The position numbers and the translations under genes are program-made. A stretch of 64,000 bases of DNA, taken from assembly GCA_949840885.1 (NCBI GenBank), contig CATKYJ010000017.1, forward strand, positions 23,824 through 87,823, in the 5' to 3' direction. Each line of letters opens with the position of its first letter. The stretch's first letter is position 1. Origin of the DNA: an uncultured Acetatifactor sp. GTDB lineage: Bacteria > Bacillota > Clostridia > Lachnospirales > Lachnospiraceae. Of this stretch, positions 23,309-31,515 are shown piece after piece. Below the pieces are notes generated by a model. That model was not told where the DNA came from and did no database searches. It saw nothing but the letters and a program-made list of their open reading frames with translations.

Positions 23309-23735
23309 GGATGGCCTGAAGATTGTGTCGAACGTGGACAGGTGTGCCTATACCATCAAGGAATTGACCCGTGCAGCCCTTAGGGATGTGGGCAAATACG
23401 TGTGCATTACGTCCAACAAGGCTGCACAAAAGCTGTACCACAACAGCATGAAGAAGTCCAGGCGGGTCAGGGGATCTAAGGGGGCTTTCCAGTACTGGGC
23501 CAGGAAAAACGAGGGCGATCTGCTGGTGGGCATAAAGCATGGGACATGGTACGGCACGGAGCAGGAGTTGGGATCCAGCAAAATGAAGAAGCATGGAATC
23601 CTGACAAACGCCGTACAGGACAATATCCCGGACATCATCAGGATAGAAAGCCAATACCTGTCGGCTTTGGAGGATGAAGCAAGAGCCCTGGCGCTGATCA
23701 GCGATGAAGAGTATCAGGGAGGCGGTGAGGACTGA
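23274..23735 (+). CDS. HK97 gp10-like tail-component protein
   Basis: 153 residues, ATG 23274 behind GGAGGTGTGAGG. DRCAYTIKELTRAALRDVGK, SRRVRGSKGAFQYWARKNEG, DLLVGIKHGTWYGTEQELGS match the HK97 gp10 family, which joins head and tail. Shares its last base with the next gene start. Confidence 0.82.
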   Translation: MPLPPSVTRVTKDGLKIVSNVDRCAYTIKELTRAALRDVGKYVCITSNKAAQKLYHNSMKKSRRVRGSKGAFQYWARKNEGDLLVGIKHGTWYGTEQELGSSKMKKHGILTNAVQDNIPDIIRIESQYLSALEDEARALALISDEEYQGGGED

Positions 23736-24085
23736 TGGAGAGCCTGGAGAAAGTGCTGGAGGAACTGACCGGAGCCTACCATGAAGAGGCTCCGGAGGAT
23801 GCGGCATATCCATACATGGTCTTTTCTGCCAGGAGGCTGACGGAGGAAGCCGGGCAGCAGGTTTATACACTGGAGGTCAATGCTTGGGATCAGCATCCGT
23901 ACTATTCCAGGGCCGAAAACATGATGGACAATCTGGAAAGCCAGTTGCACCGGTGCAACTTTATGACAGAGGGGTATCTGATCAGGATATTCAAAGGGGC
24001 GCGCCAGAACGTCCAGGATCCGGACAAGACGATTAAGCGGGTGCGGGAGCAGTTCGAGATGCGTGTCTACGAAATGGAGGATTGA
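23735..24085 (+). CDS. Tail terminator-like protein
   Basis: 116 residues, ATG 23735 behind GGGAGGCGGTGAGGACTG. EDAAYPYMVFSARRLTEEAG, QVYTLEVNAWDQHPYYSRAE, MRVYEMED: the alpha/beta fold of tail terminators (gpU-like) that cap the tail tube. A GTTGCAC palindrome (23943-23960) lies inside the gene. Confidence 0.78.
   Translation: MESLEKVLEELTGAYHEEAPEDAAYPYMVFSARRLTEEAGQQVYTLEVNAWDQHPYYSRAENMMDNLESQLHRCNFMTEGYLIRIFKGARQNVQDPDKTIKRVREQFEMRVYEMED
23943..23960. repeat. Palindrome TTGCAC-N2-GTGCAA, copy 3
   Basis: AGTTGCAC CG GTGCAACT inside the tail terminator-like gene; same core as the sites at 7711 and 15395. In a coding region it may be coincidental. Confidence 0.5.
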
Positions 24086-24086
24086 A

Positions 24087-24755
24087 ATGGGAAAAGGAAA
24101 GAAGAGATCGTATTCAGGCTTTACCAAAAAGACAGCGGAGCATCTGCTGCTGGACGCAGGTGCATTCTTCAAGAATTTTACATATGAGGAGGGCGGGATT
24201 TCCAACGATACGTTCGACTCGGCCGTAAAAGCTGGGAAGCTGATTGGGGCTACGAAAGGCGGGGGCGAGTTTTCGGCAGTGGCTTCGATTAGGCAGATCG
24301 AGGTGGACGGCGTGAAAGGGCGGGCGAAAGGCCTGGAGACTATCGACTCCTGGGACGTGTACCTGAAAGCCACGGTTCTGGAGACCACGGCAGAATCCAT
24401 TAAGGCGGCGCTTGGAGCAGCTACCGTGGACACGGAATCCGACGAGAAATATGACGTGATCACGGGGAATGCGGCCATAGACCTGGAGGACTACCTGGAC
24501 AATGTGACCTGGGTGGGCACTCTGAGCGGCAGCAACGAGCCGGTCATCATCCAGGTCTACAATGGGCTGAACACGGAGGGGCTGAAGCTGACCGTGCAGG
24601 ACAAGGGCGAGGCAACGATACCGATGACGTTCTACGGACATTACACGGACGATGACCTGGACAGCCCGCCGTTCAAAATAATGTACCCAAAAACACAGGG
24701 GGGACAGCCTGGTGAGAGTGGCGGGGAGACCGTGGAGGGAGGTGCCGGAGTTTGA
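24087..24755 (+). CDS. Major tail tube protein
   Basis: 222 residues, ATG 24087 behind ATGGAGGATTGAA. KKTAEHLLLDAGAFFKNFTY, KAGKLIGATKGGGEFSAVAS, IRQIEVDGVKGRAKGLE and a late strand IPMTFYGHYTDDDLDS are typical of Firmicutes siphophage tube proteins. The C-terminus is a short Gly/Glu-rich tail. Overlaps the chaperone start by four bases. Confidence 0.88.
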   Translation: MGKGKKRSYSGFTKKTAEHLLLDAGAFFKNFTYEEGGISNDTFDSAVKAGKLIGATKGGGEFSAVASIRQIEVDGVKGRAKGLETIDSWDVYLKATVLETTAESIKAALGAATVDTESDEKYDVITGNAAIDLEDYLDNVTWVGTLSGSNEPVIIQVYNGLNTEGLKLTVQDKGEATIPMTFYGHYTDDDLDSPPFKIMYPKTQGGQPGESGGETVEGGAGV

Positions 24756-25165
24756 GGAAGATAAATACCGGGGACGTGTTCAAAATGGCGCGTCTGCTGA
24801 AGAATGCCAACGTGATGGAGGCGGTCATGGATGCCTATAAGGCGGCCAAAAAAGAGGATGCGGCCATGGACGCCCATAAGGGAGATGCGGCCAAAGGGGA
24901 GGCCGTGGCTGAAAGCACCGATAAGGGAGAGGCAGACAAAGGAGGCATATGGGTAGATGCAGCCATGAAAGTCCTTGCCTCCTGCACCAGCCAGCAGGCA
25001 GAGGAACAGTTCTATGATCTGATGGCGGGTATCTGCGAAAACAAGCCCGAGGATATCAGGAACCGGTCCCTGGACGGCCTCATAGAGGACATCCGGCGGA
25101 TATGCGAGGAGAATAACGTGGCAAATTTTTTGCGTTCGGCATCCGATTTTGCCGAGAAGCTGTAA
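24752..25165 (+). CDS. Tail assembly chaperone (gpG-like)
   Basis: 137 residues, TTG 24752 behind GGAGGGAGGTGCCGGAG. Helical with an Ala/Asp/Lys-rich insert; the end DLMAGICENKPEDI, RICEENNVANFLRSASDFAE is typical. The gene ends at TAA 25163 but a slippery sequence at 25123-25132 can move ribosomes into the -1 frame, giving a longer gpGT-like product that continues into 25180-25434. Confidence 0.87.
   Translation: MRKINTGDVFKMARLLKNANVMEAVMDAYKAAKKEDAAMDAHKGDAAKGEAVAESTDKGEADKGGIWVDAAMKVLASCTSQQAEEQFYDLMAGICENKPEDIRNRSLDGLIEDIRRICEENNVANFLRSASDFAEKL
25123..25132 (+). promoter_or_regulatory. Programmed -1 ribosomal frameshift site
   Basis: AAATTTTTTG. In the zero frame it reads gcA AAT TTT TTG, matching X XXY YYZ twice in overlap (A-AAT-TTT and T-TTT-TTG). 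The -1 frame is open from here through 25434 and reads FFAFGIRFCREAVRLEDL into the downstream T-domain. Same position and logic as gpG/gpGT of lambda-like tails. Confidence 0.82.
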
Positions 25166-25179
25166 GGCTGGAGGATCTG

Positions 25180-25434
25180 GTGTACCGGCGGTACGGAGGC
25201 GGCGCGGCCAGTGTCCTGGCCATGCCTTTCGCCGCCGGCTGCGAGATGATATGCCATGCATCGGATGCCGAAGAGGAGGACAGGCTGTTCCTGCGGTGGG
25301 CCGTCATGTACCAGGAGGTCATGGGGTTCGAGGAGTTCAGGGCAGAGCTTTCTGCCGAATCCGGCACAAAGGAGGCCGGGGACGGACGGTCGGCAGCGGA
25401 GATCCTGGAGGGCGTGAAAGGGATAATCGGGTGA
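25180..25434 (+). CDS. Tail chaperone extension (gpT-like), made by -1 frameshift
   Basis: 84 residues if begun at GTG 25180, but the frame is open leftward to the slippery site, so it is most likely the C-terminal part of a fusion of about 225 residues. VYRRYGGGAASVLAMPFAAG, CEMICHASDAEEEDRLFLRW are hallmarks of Clostridia phage T-domains. A GGAGG at 25170 could also allow some independent initiation. Confidence 0.8.
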   Translation: MYRRYGGGAASVLAMPFAAGCEMICHASDAEEEDRLFLRWAVMYQEVMGFEEFRAELSAESGTKEAGDGRSAAEILEGVKGIIG

Positions 25435-25439
25435 CGTAG

Positions 25440-28133
25440 ATGGAACTGTTTAAACTGTTCGGATCGATATTCATAGATACAGATGCCGCAGAGAAAAGCA
25501 TGCAGAAAGTGGAGCAGGCCGCGGAAAAGCTGGGCTCAAAGATAGAGAAGTATGGAAAAGGTATCTCTGATATGGGTGGGAAGCTGACAAAGACAGTCAC
25601 GGCGGGTGTGACAGCTCTTGGCACTGCCTCGGTAGTGTCTGCATCGTCATTTGAGGACGCCATGGCAAAGGTTTCTACAATCGCGGACGAATCCGAGATG
25701 TCAATGGACGACATGCGGGCTGCTATTCTTGGATTATCCGATCAGACAGGCATTAGTGCTGCCGCCATTGCCGAGGATGTCTACAATGCCATATCTGCAG
25801 GACAGAAGACGGCGGATGCGGTGAATTTCGTCAGTAATTCCACGAAGCTGGCCCGGGCCGGCTTTGCCGAAACAGGCCAGTCACTGGATGTGCTCACAAC
25901 AATTATGAATGCCTATGGTATGGAGGCCGGAGAGGTGACCAGGGTTTCGGATGTCTTGATACAGACACAGAATCTGGGAAAGACGACGGTAGCGGATCTG
26001 TCCTCCTCCATGGGCAAGGTTATTCCTACGGCGAAGTCTTACAACGTGTCCTTGGAGCAGGTGGCTTCGGCGTATACGATTACGACAGCCAAGGGTATCG
26101 CTACGGCAGAGTCCACTACTTACATTAATTCCATGCTTAATGAGCTGGGCAAGAGCGGAACGAAAGTGTCGGATGTCCTGAAAGAAAAGACAGGAAAGTC
26201 TTTTGCAGAACTGATGGACGAGGGCTATTCCCTTGGGGACTGCCTGGAGCTGGTAGATAAAGCTGCAAGAGAGCAGAACCTTGCATTCAACGATATGTGG
26301 GGGAGTGCAGAAGCTGCAAAGGCAGGGGTCACGCTGCTGGGGGAAAGCGCAGATGTGTTCAACGGCAGATTGGCTGAGATGAACGATGTGACCGGATCCA
26401 CCGAGACAGCATTCGGGAAACTGGAGACGACTTCGTTTAAGGCCCAGAAAGCCATAAATGAAGCAAAGAATGTGTTGATAGACTTGGGCGGGACTATTAT
26501 TGAGATGCTGGTGCCATATCTGGAAAAGGGCGCAGAGAAAGTGCACGAGTTTGCGGAATGGTTTAAGGGGCTGGATGATGGAACCAAAGAGCTGATTGTC
26601 AAGATTGGCCTGTTGATGGCGGTAGTAGGCCCGCTGCTGTCGATTTTTGGGAAAGGTGTTTCTGTAGTAGGCAATATCGTAGCTATCGGTGGAAAGCTGT
26701 CGGGAGGAATCAGCGGGATCATAAAGATAGGTGGAGGTTTGCTCACGGGAGCAACGAAAGTGATAGGGCTGTTCAGCACAGCGGCATCTTTTATCTGGAC
26801 GACATTGATTCCGGCCATAGCTTCAGTCGGGGCTCCTGTGCTGGCTGTAATCGGCGTGGTCACTGCCCTGGTAGCAGCGGGAGTGGCGTTATATAAGAAC
26901 TGGGACGAGATATGTGCATGGGCCGGTAAGGCATGGGGCGCGATTAAGGACACGGTAGGCGGTGCAGTTGACGGCATCAAAGGATTCTTTTCCGACCTGA
27001 AAGAGAAAGCATCGGCCAAATTCCATGAACTGACGGAGGCAATCGGCAGCAAAGCCGAAGAACTGAAAGAAAAAGCAGTCAGTAAATTTGGAGAACTGAA
27101 AGAGAAAACGGTGGAAAAGGTAATGTCCCTGAAAGATAAGGCAGTAGATAAATTCGAAGAGCTGAAAGGAGCAGCGGCCGAAAAAATATCATCTCTGAAA
27201 GAAAGGGCGATCTCTGGCATAGGAGAGATGAAAGACAATGTCTCGCGAAAGATATCCGAGATGAAAGAAAATGTGGTTACAGGCTTTCAGGACATGAAAG
27301 AACGCGCTGCAGAGAAATTCAGCGATTTGAAAGAAAGGTGGTCGGAGAAGTTCTCCGCGGCAAGGGAGAAGATTGTATCCGAGGCTGAGGAGATCAGGGA
27401 AAAGGTAGGAAATAAGCTTTCCCAGCTGAGGGACAATGCGGTGGACAGGATATCGGACATGGCGGAGAAAGCCGAGGCCGGATTCGGGAAACTGAAAGAG
27501 AAAGGCGCTGCCGCAGTCAGTGCGCTGAAAGAGAAAGTAGCAGGAAACTTTGCGGAGATAGGAGAAGCCATATTCTCCAAGTTTGAAAGCTTTGGGGAGA
27601 AGATGTCTTCCATTTTTTCAGGAGTGCAGGAGGTCGTGAAAGGCATTGTAGACAAGATAAAGGGATTTATGGAGTTTGACTGGAAACTTCCTAAGATCAA
27701 GCTGCCGCACTTTTCCGTGGAGTGGGACAAGGACGGCATATTGGGATCTCTGGCCACCAAGATGGGGCTGCCCGGCCTGCCTAAGTTGGGTGTGGAATGG
27801 TACAAGAAAGCCATGGACGCGCCGATGATCATGGACAAGCCCACCGCGTTCGGCATCAACCGCTCCGGCCAGGTCATGGCGGGCGGCGAGGCGGGGAGCG
27901 AGGTGGTAGGCGGCACGGAGACGCTGATGAGGATGATATCGGCAGCAGTTGCCCAGGAGAATTACCAAATTTATGGGCTCCTGAAACAAATCTTCGATCT
28001 CCTGGCTGCATACCTGCCGGGATGCGCCAGCAAGCAATTGGTGCTGGACACGGGGGTCCTGGTGGGAGAACTGTCAGGGCCCATGGACGAGGAGCTTGGA
28101 TGGAAGCGGCATACAGACGGGAGGTGGAGATGA
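25440..28133 (+). CDS. Tail tape measure protein
   Basis: 897 residues, ATG 25440. N-terminal coiled region, then the TP901 core (FEDAMAKVSTIADESEMS, LGLSDQTGISAAAIAEDVYN, SLDVLTTIMNAYGMEAGEVT). Hydrophobic membrane-spanning segments lie at about 380-490 (LLMAVVGPLLSIFGKGVSVV, LAVIGVVTALVAAGVALYKN). From about 520 to 720 there is a periodic KEKA/ELKEK coiled coil of ~11-residue units. Sets tail length and forms the DNA conduit through the envelope. No peptidase motif seen. Confidence 0.95.
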   Translation: MELFKLFGSIFIDTDAAEKSMQKVEQAAEKLGSKIEKYGKGISDMGGKLTKTVTAGVTALGTASVVSASSFEDAMAKVSTIADESEMSMDDMRAAILGLSDQTGISAAAIAEDVYNAISAGQKTADAVNFVSNSTKLARAGFAETGQSLDVLTTIMNAYGMEAGEVTRVSDVLIQTQNLGKTTVADLSSSMGKVIPTAKSYNVSLEQVASAYTITTAKGIATAESTTYINSMLNELGKSGTKVSDVLKEKTGKSFAELMDEGYSLGDCLELVDKAAREQNLAFNDMWGSAEAAKAGVTLLGESADVFNGRLAEMNDVTGSTETAFGKLETTSFKAQKAINEAKNVLIDLGGTIIEMLVPYLEKGAEKVHEFAEWFKGLDDGTKELIVKIGLLMAVVGPLLSIFGKGVSVVGNIVAIGGKLSGGISGIIKIGGGLLTGATKVIGLFSTAASFIWTTLIPAIASVGAPVLAVIGVVTALVAAGVALYKNWDEICAWAGKAWGAIKDTVGGAVDGIKGFFSDLKEKASAKFHELTEAIGSKAEELKEKAVSKFGELKEKTVEKVMSLKDKAVDKFEELKGAAAEKISSLKERAISGIGEMKDNVSRKISEMKENVVTGFQDMKERAAEKFSDLKERWSEKFSAAREKIVSEAEEIREKVGNKLSQLRDNAVDRISDMAEKAEAGFGKLKEKGAAAVSALKEKVAGNFAEIGEAIFSKFESFGEKMSSIFSGVQEVVKGIVDKIKGFMEFDWKLPKIKLPHFSVEWDKDGILGSLATKMGLPGLPKLGVEWYKKAMDAPMIMDKPTAFGINRSGQVMAGGEAGSEVVGGTETLMRMISAAVAQENYQIYGLLKQIFDLLAAYLPGCASKQLVLDTGVLVGELSGPMDEELGWKRHTDGRWR

Positions 28134-28762
28134 TGTACGGCGCAGTATTCGGAGACAGGTATTCCAGAGAGGACTACGGTGCCATCATGAACTATGCCAG
28201 GGTCGCGCCGCCTGCAGTCAAGGAGGTCTACGTGGACATTGACGGAGGGGACTCTGCCATAGACCTGACGGAGGCGGTGGGAGGCGTGGCTTATGAGGAT
28301 GCAAGGATAGAGTTCAAGTTCACCTTATTCTCCCCTGAAAAGGCAGAACGGATGAAAGACGACCTCCATGGAAAGAGGATGGAGATCGTGCTGGAGCGGG
28401 AGCCGGAGCGCTGCTATGACGGCAGGGTCTCCTGCACCAAAGTGGAGCAGGACGGCAGGCTGTACGAGGCCTACTTCACAGCCAGAGTACAGCCCTACAA
28501 ATACGAAAGGAGGGAGAGCGTCCATGAGGAGAGGGTATCCGGAACGGAAAAAGAGGTGTTGCTGCAGAATGACAGGATGCCCGTCATGCCGAGGATAGAG
28601 GTGGAGGGGAATGTCCAGCTGGTCTATGGAGGGATCCGCTATAGGATGGGGCCGGGTGTATACCAGATGCCGGAGGTCACACTGAGAGAGGGGATAAACA
28701 GAATCCGTCTGTCCGGAAACGGCAAAGTCAGGTTCTCCTACAGGAAAGGGAGGCTGGCATGA
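28130..28762 (+). CDS. Distal tail protein (Dit-like)
   Basis: 210 residues, ATG 28130 (a second ATG follows directly) behind GAGGTGG. YGAIMNYARVAPPAVKEVYV, DARIEFKFTLFSPEKAERM, and a C-terminal beta domain (MPRIEVEGNVQLVYGGIRY, LREGINRIRLSGNGKVRFSY) as in phage_tail/Dit hubs, which connect tube and tip. Overlaps Tal by four bases. Confidence 0.82.
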   Translation: MMYGAVFGDRYSREDYGAIMNYARVAPPAVKEVYVDIDGGDSAIDLTEAVGGVAYEDARIEFKFTLFSPEKAERMKDDLHGKRMEIVLEREPERCYDGRVSCTKVEQDGRLYEAYFTARVQPYKYERRESVHEERVSGTEKEVLLQNDRMPVMPRIEVEGNVQLVYGGIRYRMGPGVYQMPEVTLREGINRIRLSGNGKVRFSYRKGRLA

Positions 28763-30315
28763 TCATTATCAAAAGCGGGGAGAGCACAATCTATCATCCA
28801 CTGCACCCGCAACTGAAGCTGGTGGCCCCGAAGCTTGTCCTGGAGGATAATGCGGCAGGGAGCCTGACATTTAAAGTATACCAGGACAACCTGAACCAGG
28901 AGAGCATACGGAAGCTCTATCCCTTGATCACGATGTACAGGGATGGAAGCGCCATCTTCAAGGGGCGTGCCATCAAGGACATGAAAGACTTCCGAAACGG
29001 CCGGACGGTGGAAGTGGAGGGGCACCTGGCGCTCTTCAATGACTCCTATATGGAGCCGTTCTCGTTCCAGGGCAGCCCGGAGGAACTATTCCGGATGCTC
29101 GTAGAGAACCACAATGCGCAGGTGATGCCATGGCAGCAGTTCATGGTGGGGAAAGTCACAGTCCGGGACAGCAACGACTACATTGTCCGGAGCAGCGAGG
29201 GGACGATGGACACATGGAGCGCCTTAAAGGAGAAGTGTTTCCGTTCAAGCCTGGGCGGGCATATCCGGGTACGCTATGAGGGGGACACTGCCTATGTGGA
29301 TTGGCTGGAAGATTATGAAAAAATATCCTCCCAAAGCATAACGTTCGCGAAAAACATCATCAGTCTGTCCCAGGAGTCGGACGCCTCCGAGACATACACT
29401 GCCATCCGGCCCGTAGGGGCGGAGGTGGATGGGAAAAAGGTAGACATCGCTTCGGTGAATGGAGGGAGGACATACCTGGTCAATGCGGAAAGGGCGGCGG
29501 AATGCGGCATCATCTTCGCCCCTGCAAACGAGTCTGTGTGGGAGGACGTGACGCTGCCGGAGAACCTGCTGAAGAAAGCGCAGGAGCGGCTGTACGGCTC
29601 CATGGCGGCGCTGAGCGAAAGCTATGAGGTGAAAGCCGTGGACCTGCACCTGACGGATCCGGAGGTGGAGGCTCTGGACATCTGCGAATATGTCCAAGTA
29701 GTGAGCAGGCCGCACGGTATTGACGGGAGGTATCTGCTTACCAAGGCGGACATCTCCATTGCATCCCCGCAGGACTCCGTCTACTATCTGGGGGCCAGCA
29801 GGAGGGTGCTCAGTGGCATGGGGAGCGGAGGCGGGCAGCAGGAGGCAGCGCCGCAGAAAGTCAGCGCCCTGGAAAATGACGCCGGGTACATCTCTGAGGA
29901 GAAAGCCGGGGAGATGCTGGCTGAGTATCCGAAAGAGGACAGGGTGGAGGAGATTGTCAAGGATGCGGTGGCGACGGCGCCGTTTTTAGGCGGGCTCTCT
30001 TTCGGACAGGATGGCGAAGGGAAGTGGGGATATATCCCGCCAGGTGCTGATACAGTAGTCCCTTTTAAGACAGGCGGTTCCGAATATACCAGGCAGTTCC
30101 TGATAGGAGCGTTTCCGTCAGGACTGGACGGGGCTATCTGGTTCGCTGCGGATGACGGGGAGGTTTCCTATGGGCTCAATGAGGTATCTGTTGTTTCATC
30201 TGTGGAACGGGCGGAAGAAAGGGCTCTCTGGTGCGCTGACGGTGAGCCTCTCATGGTAAGCGCGATTATTTCGGGTTCTCCATCCGAGATGGTGGGAGGG
30301 ATCTGGATTGAATGA
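28759..30315 (+). CDS. Tail-associated lysin/endopeptidase-like tip protein (Tal)
   Basis: 518 residues, ATG 28759. The first ~380 residues follow the prophage endopeptidase-tail pattern: LKLVAPKLVLEDNAAGSLTF, YPLITMYRDGSAIFKGRAIK, EVEGHLALFNDSYMEPFSF, SSQSITFAKNIISLSQESDA. The C-terminal part is a linker (SALENDAGYISEEKAGEM) and a small beta domain. It forms the tail tip below Dit; I see no clear catalytic site, so it may be purely structural. Confidence 0.85.
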   Translation: MIIIKSGESTIYHPLHPQLKLVAPKLVLEDNAAGSLTFKVYQDNLNQESIRKLYPLITMYRDGSAIFKGRAIKDMKDFRNGRTVEVEGHLALFNDSYMEPFSFQGSPEELFRMLVENHNAQVMPWQQFMVGKVTVRDSNDYIVRSSEGTMDTWSALKEKCFRSSLGGHIRVRYEGDTAYVDWLEDYEKISSQSITFAKNIISLSQESDASETYTAIRPVGAEVDGKKVDIASVNGGRTYLVNAERAAECGIIFAPANESVWEDVTLPENLLKKAQERLYGSMAALSESYEVKAVDLHLTDPEVEALDICEYVQVVSRPHGIDGRYLLTKADISIASPQDSVYYLGASRRVLSGMGSGGGQQEAAPQKVSALENDAGYISEEKAGEMLAEYPKEDRVEEIVKDAVATAPFLGGLSFGQDGEGKWGYIPPGADTVVPFKTGGSEYTRQFLIGAFPSGLDGAIWFAADDGEVSYGLNEVSVVSSVERAEERALWCADGEPLMVSAIISGSPSEMVGGIWIE

Positions 30316-30327
30316 AAGGAGGTCTGG

Positions 30328-31515
30328 ATGTTCGACATAGACTTGATCATACCTTGCTATGGAAGTCCTGAGATTATTGAGAAAGGGATCGCTTCGATAG
30401 CGGTGCAGTGGCACAAGGAGTTCATACATGTCACGCTTGTGAATGACTGCAGCCCGAATACCGACTGCGACTATCAGGATCTGGTGGACAAGTACAGCAA
30501 TTTTATAGACATACGATGCATACGCACACCGAAGAACGGCGGACAGGGGCTTGCCAGGCAGTTCGGGATAGATAACACGGGCCACGAATATTTCATGTTC
30601 ATGGATGAGGATGATCAGATAGGGAACGGCGTGGCTGTGTCACAGTTCGTTGGAGCTGCGCAATGCGCGAATTTCGTGTTTACGGACAATGGAGGCATCG
30701 TGTGCGATAGCTGCGGGAATCCGGTCCAGAAAGAGGACGCGAGGCCTGTAGCGCTGGTATCTGGCCCATTGTTCGCGTTTGACAATAACAGCAGCTATAC
30801 GATAGACAATACAAACAGGGTCTGGGTGAATTCGAAGCTATACAGCAGGGAGTTCATCAAAAAGCACAATGTGCGGTTCAATGAGGAACAGTCGCGCCAT
30901 GCAGAGGATTATTTCTGGATGTCATGCTTCTTCTATGCGCTGGACAATGACCCGGACTTTCAGAGCATCCTGCTGGACAACAGCGGGATATACTATCTCT
31001 GGTATCCGAACGAGGGGTCGCAGTCCAGGGCAGATCCGCATTATGGCTATATGCTTTCAGGATATACGATGGGAGGCTCTGTGAACATATTGAAGTATAT
31101 GAGGGACACGTCAGCCAATGGGATAGAATGGACACAGGAGCGGGAAAAGAGATACAATGATACGCTTCTGAATATGACGATGTATTCGTACTTCACATTT
31201 CTGTCTTTTGTTCGGCATGTGGCGGAGACGGACTATGTACCAAAACTGGAATTGGACTGGTATTTATTGCGGGATTCCTGCAACAAGCTCCGGAAAAGAG
31301 TGAAGAGGCAGTACCACCAGTATGGCTATACACAGAAAATCGAACAGTATTATCTGGTAAAAAACAACACGGACGTGATGTTCACGGAGCCATGGGTTGA
31401 GTTCGACAGTTATATCAAAGATGGATGTGATGAGTTGGGCTGGGACTTTTCACAGCTCCTTGAAAGTAAGAAGACAATGAAATTTGTGGATGGTGTAAGG
31501 GTATGGGATATCTAG
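30328..31515 (+). CDS. Family 2 glycosyltransferase inside the tail module
   Basis: 395 residues, ATG 30328 behind GAAAGGAGGTCTGG. GT-A fold: DIDLIIPCYGSPEIIEKGIA, VTLVNDCSPNTDCDY (nucleotide-sugar loop), GGQGLARQFGID, and the metal-binding acidic motif YFMFMDEDDQIG. RHAEDYFWMSC fits the catalytic-base region. No membrane segment. It overlaps the Ser/Thr-rich gene by 13 bases and lies between Tal and a BppU-like protein, so it should be made with the tail. The likely job is to glycosylate a virion protein, the next gene product being the best candidate; host surface modification is the alternative. Confidence 0.85.
   Translation: MFDIDLIIPCYGSPEIIEKGIASIAVQWHKEFIHVTLVNDCSPNTDCDYQDLVDKYSNFIDIRCIRTPKNGGQGLARQFGIDNTGHEYFMFMDEDDQIGNGVAVSQFVGAAQCANFVFTDNGGIVCDSCGNPVQKEDARPVALVSGPLFAFDNNSSYTIDNTNRVWVNSKLYSREFIKKHNVRFNEEQSRHAEDYFWMSCFFYALDNDPDFQSILLDNSGIYYLWYPNEGSQSRADPHYGYMLSGYTMGGSVNILKYMRDTSANGIEWTQEREKRYNDTLLNMTMYSYFTFLSFVRHVAETDYVPKLELDWYLLRDSCNKLRKRVKRQYHQYGYTQKIEQYYLVKNNTDVMFTEPWVEFDSYIKDGCDELGWDFSQLLESKKTMKFVDGVRVWDI

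Noticed and set aside
25440..28133. Lytic transglycosylase or peptidase domain in the tape measure protein
   Set aside because: No catalytic motif could be found; the C-terminal half is repetitive coiled coil.
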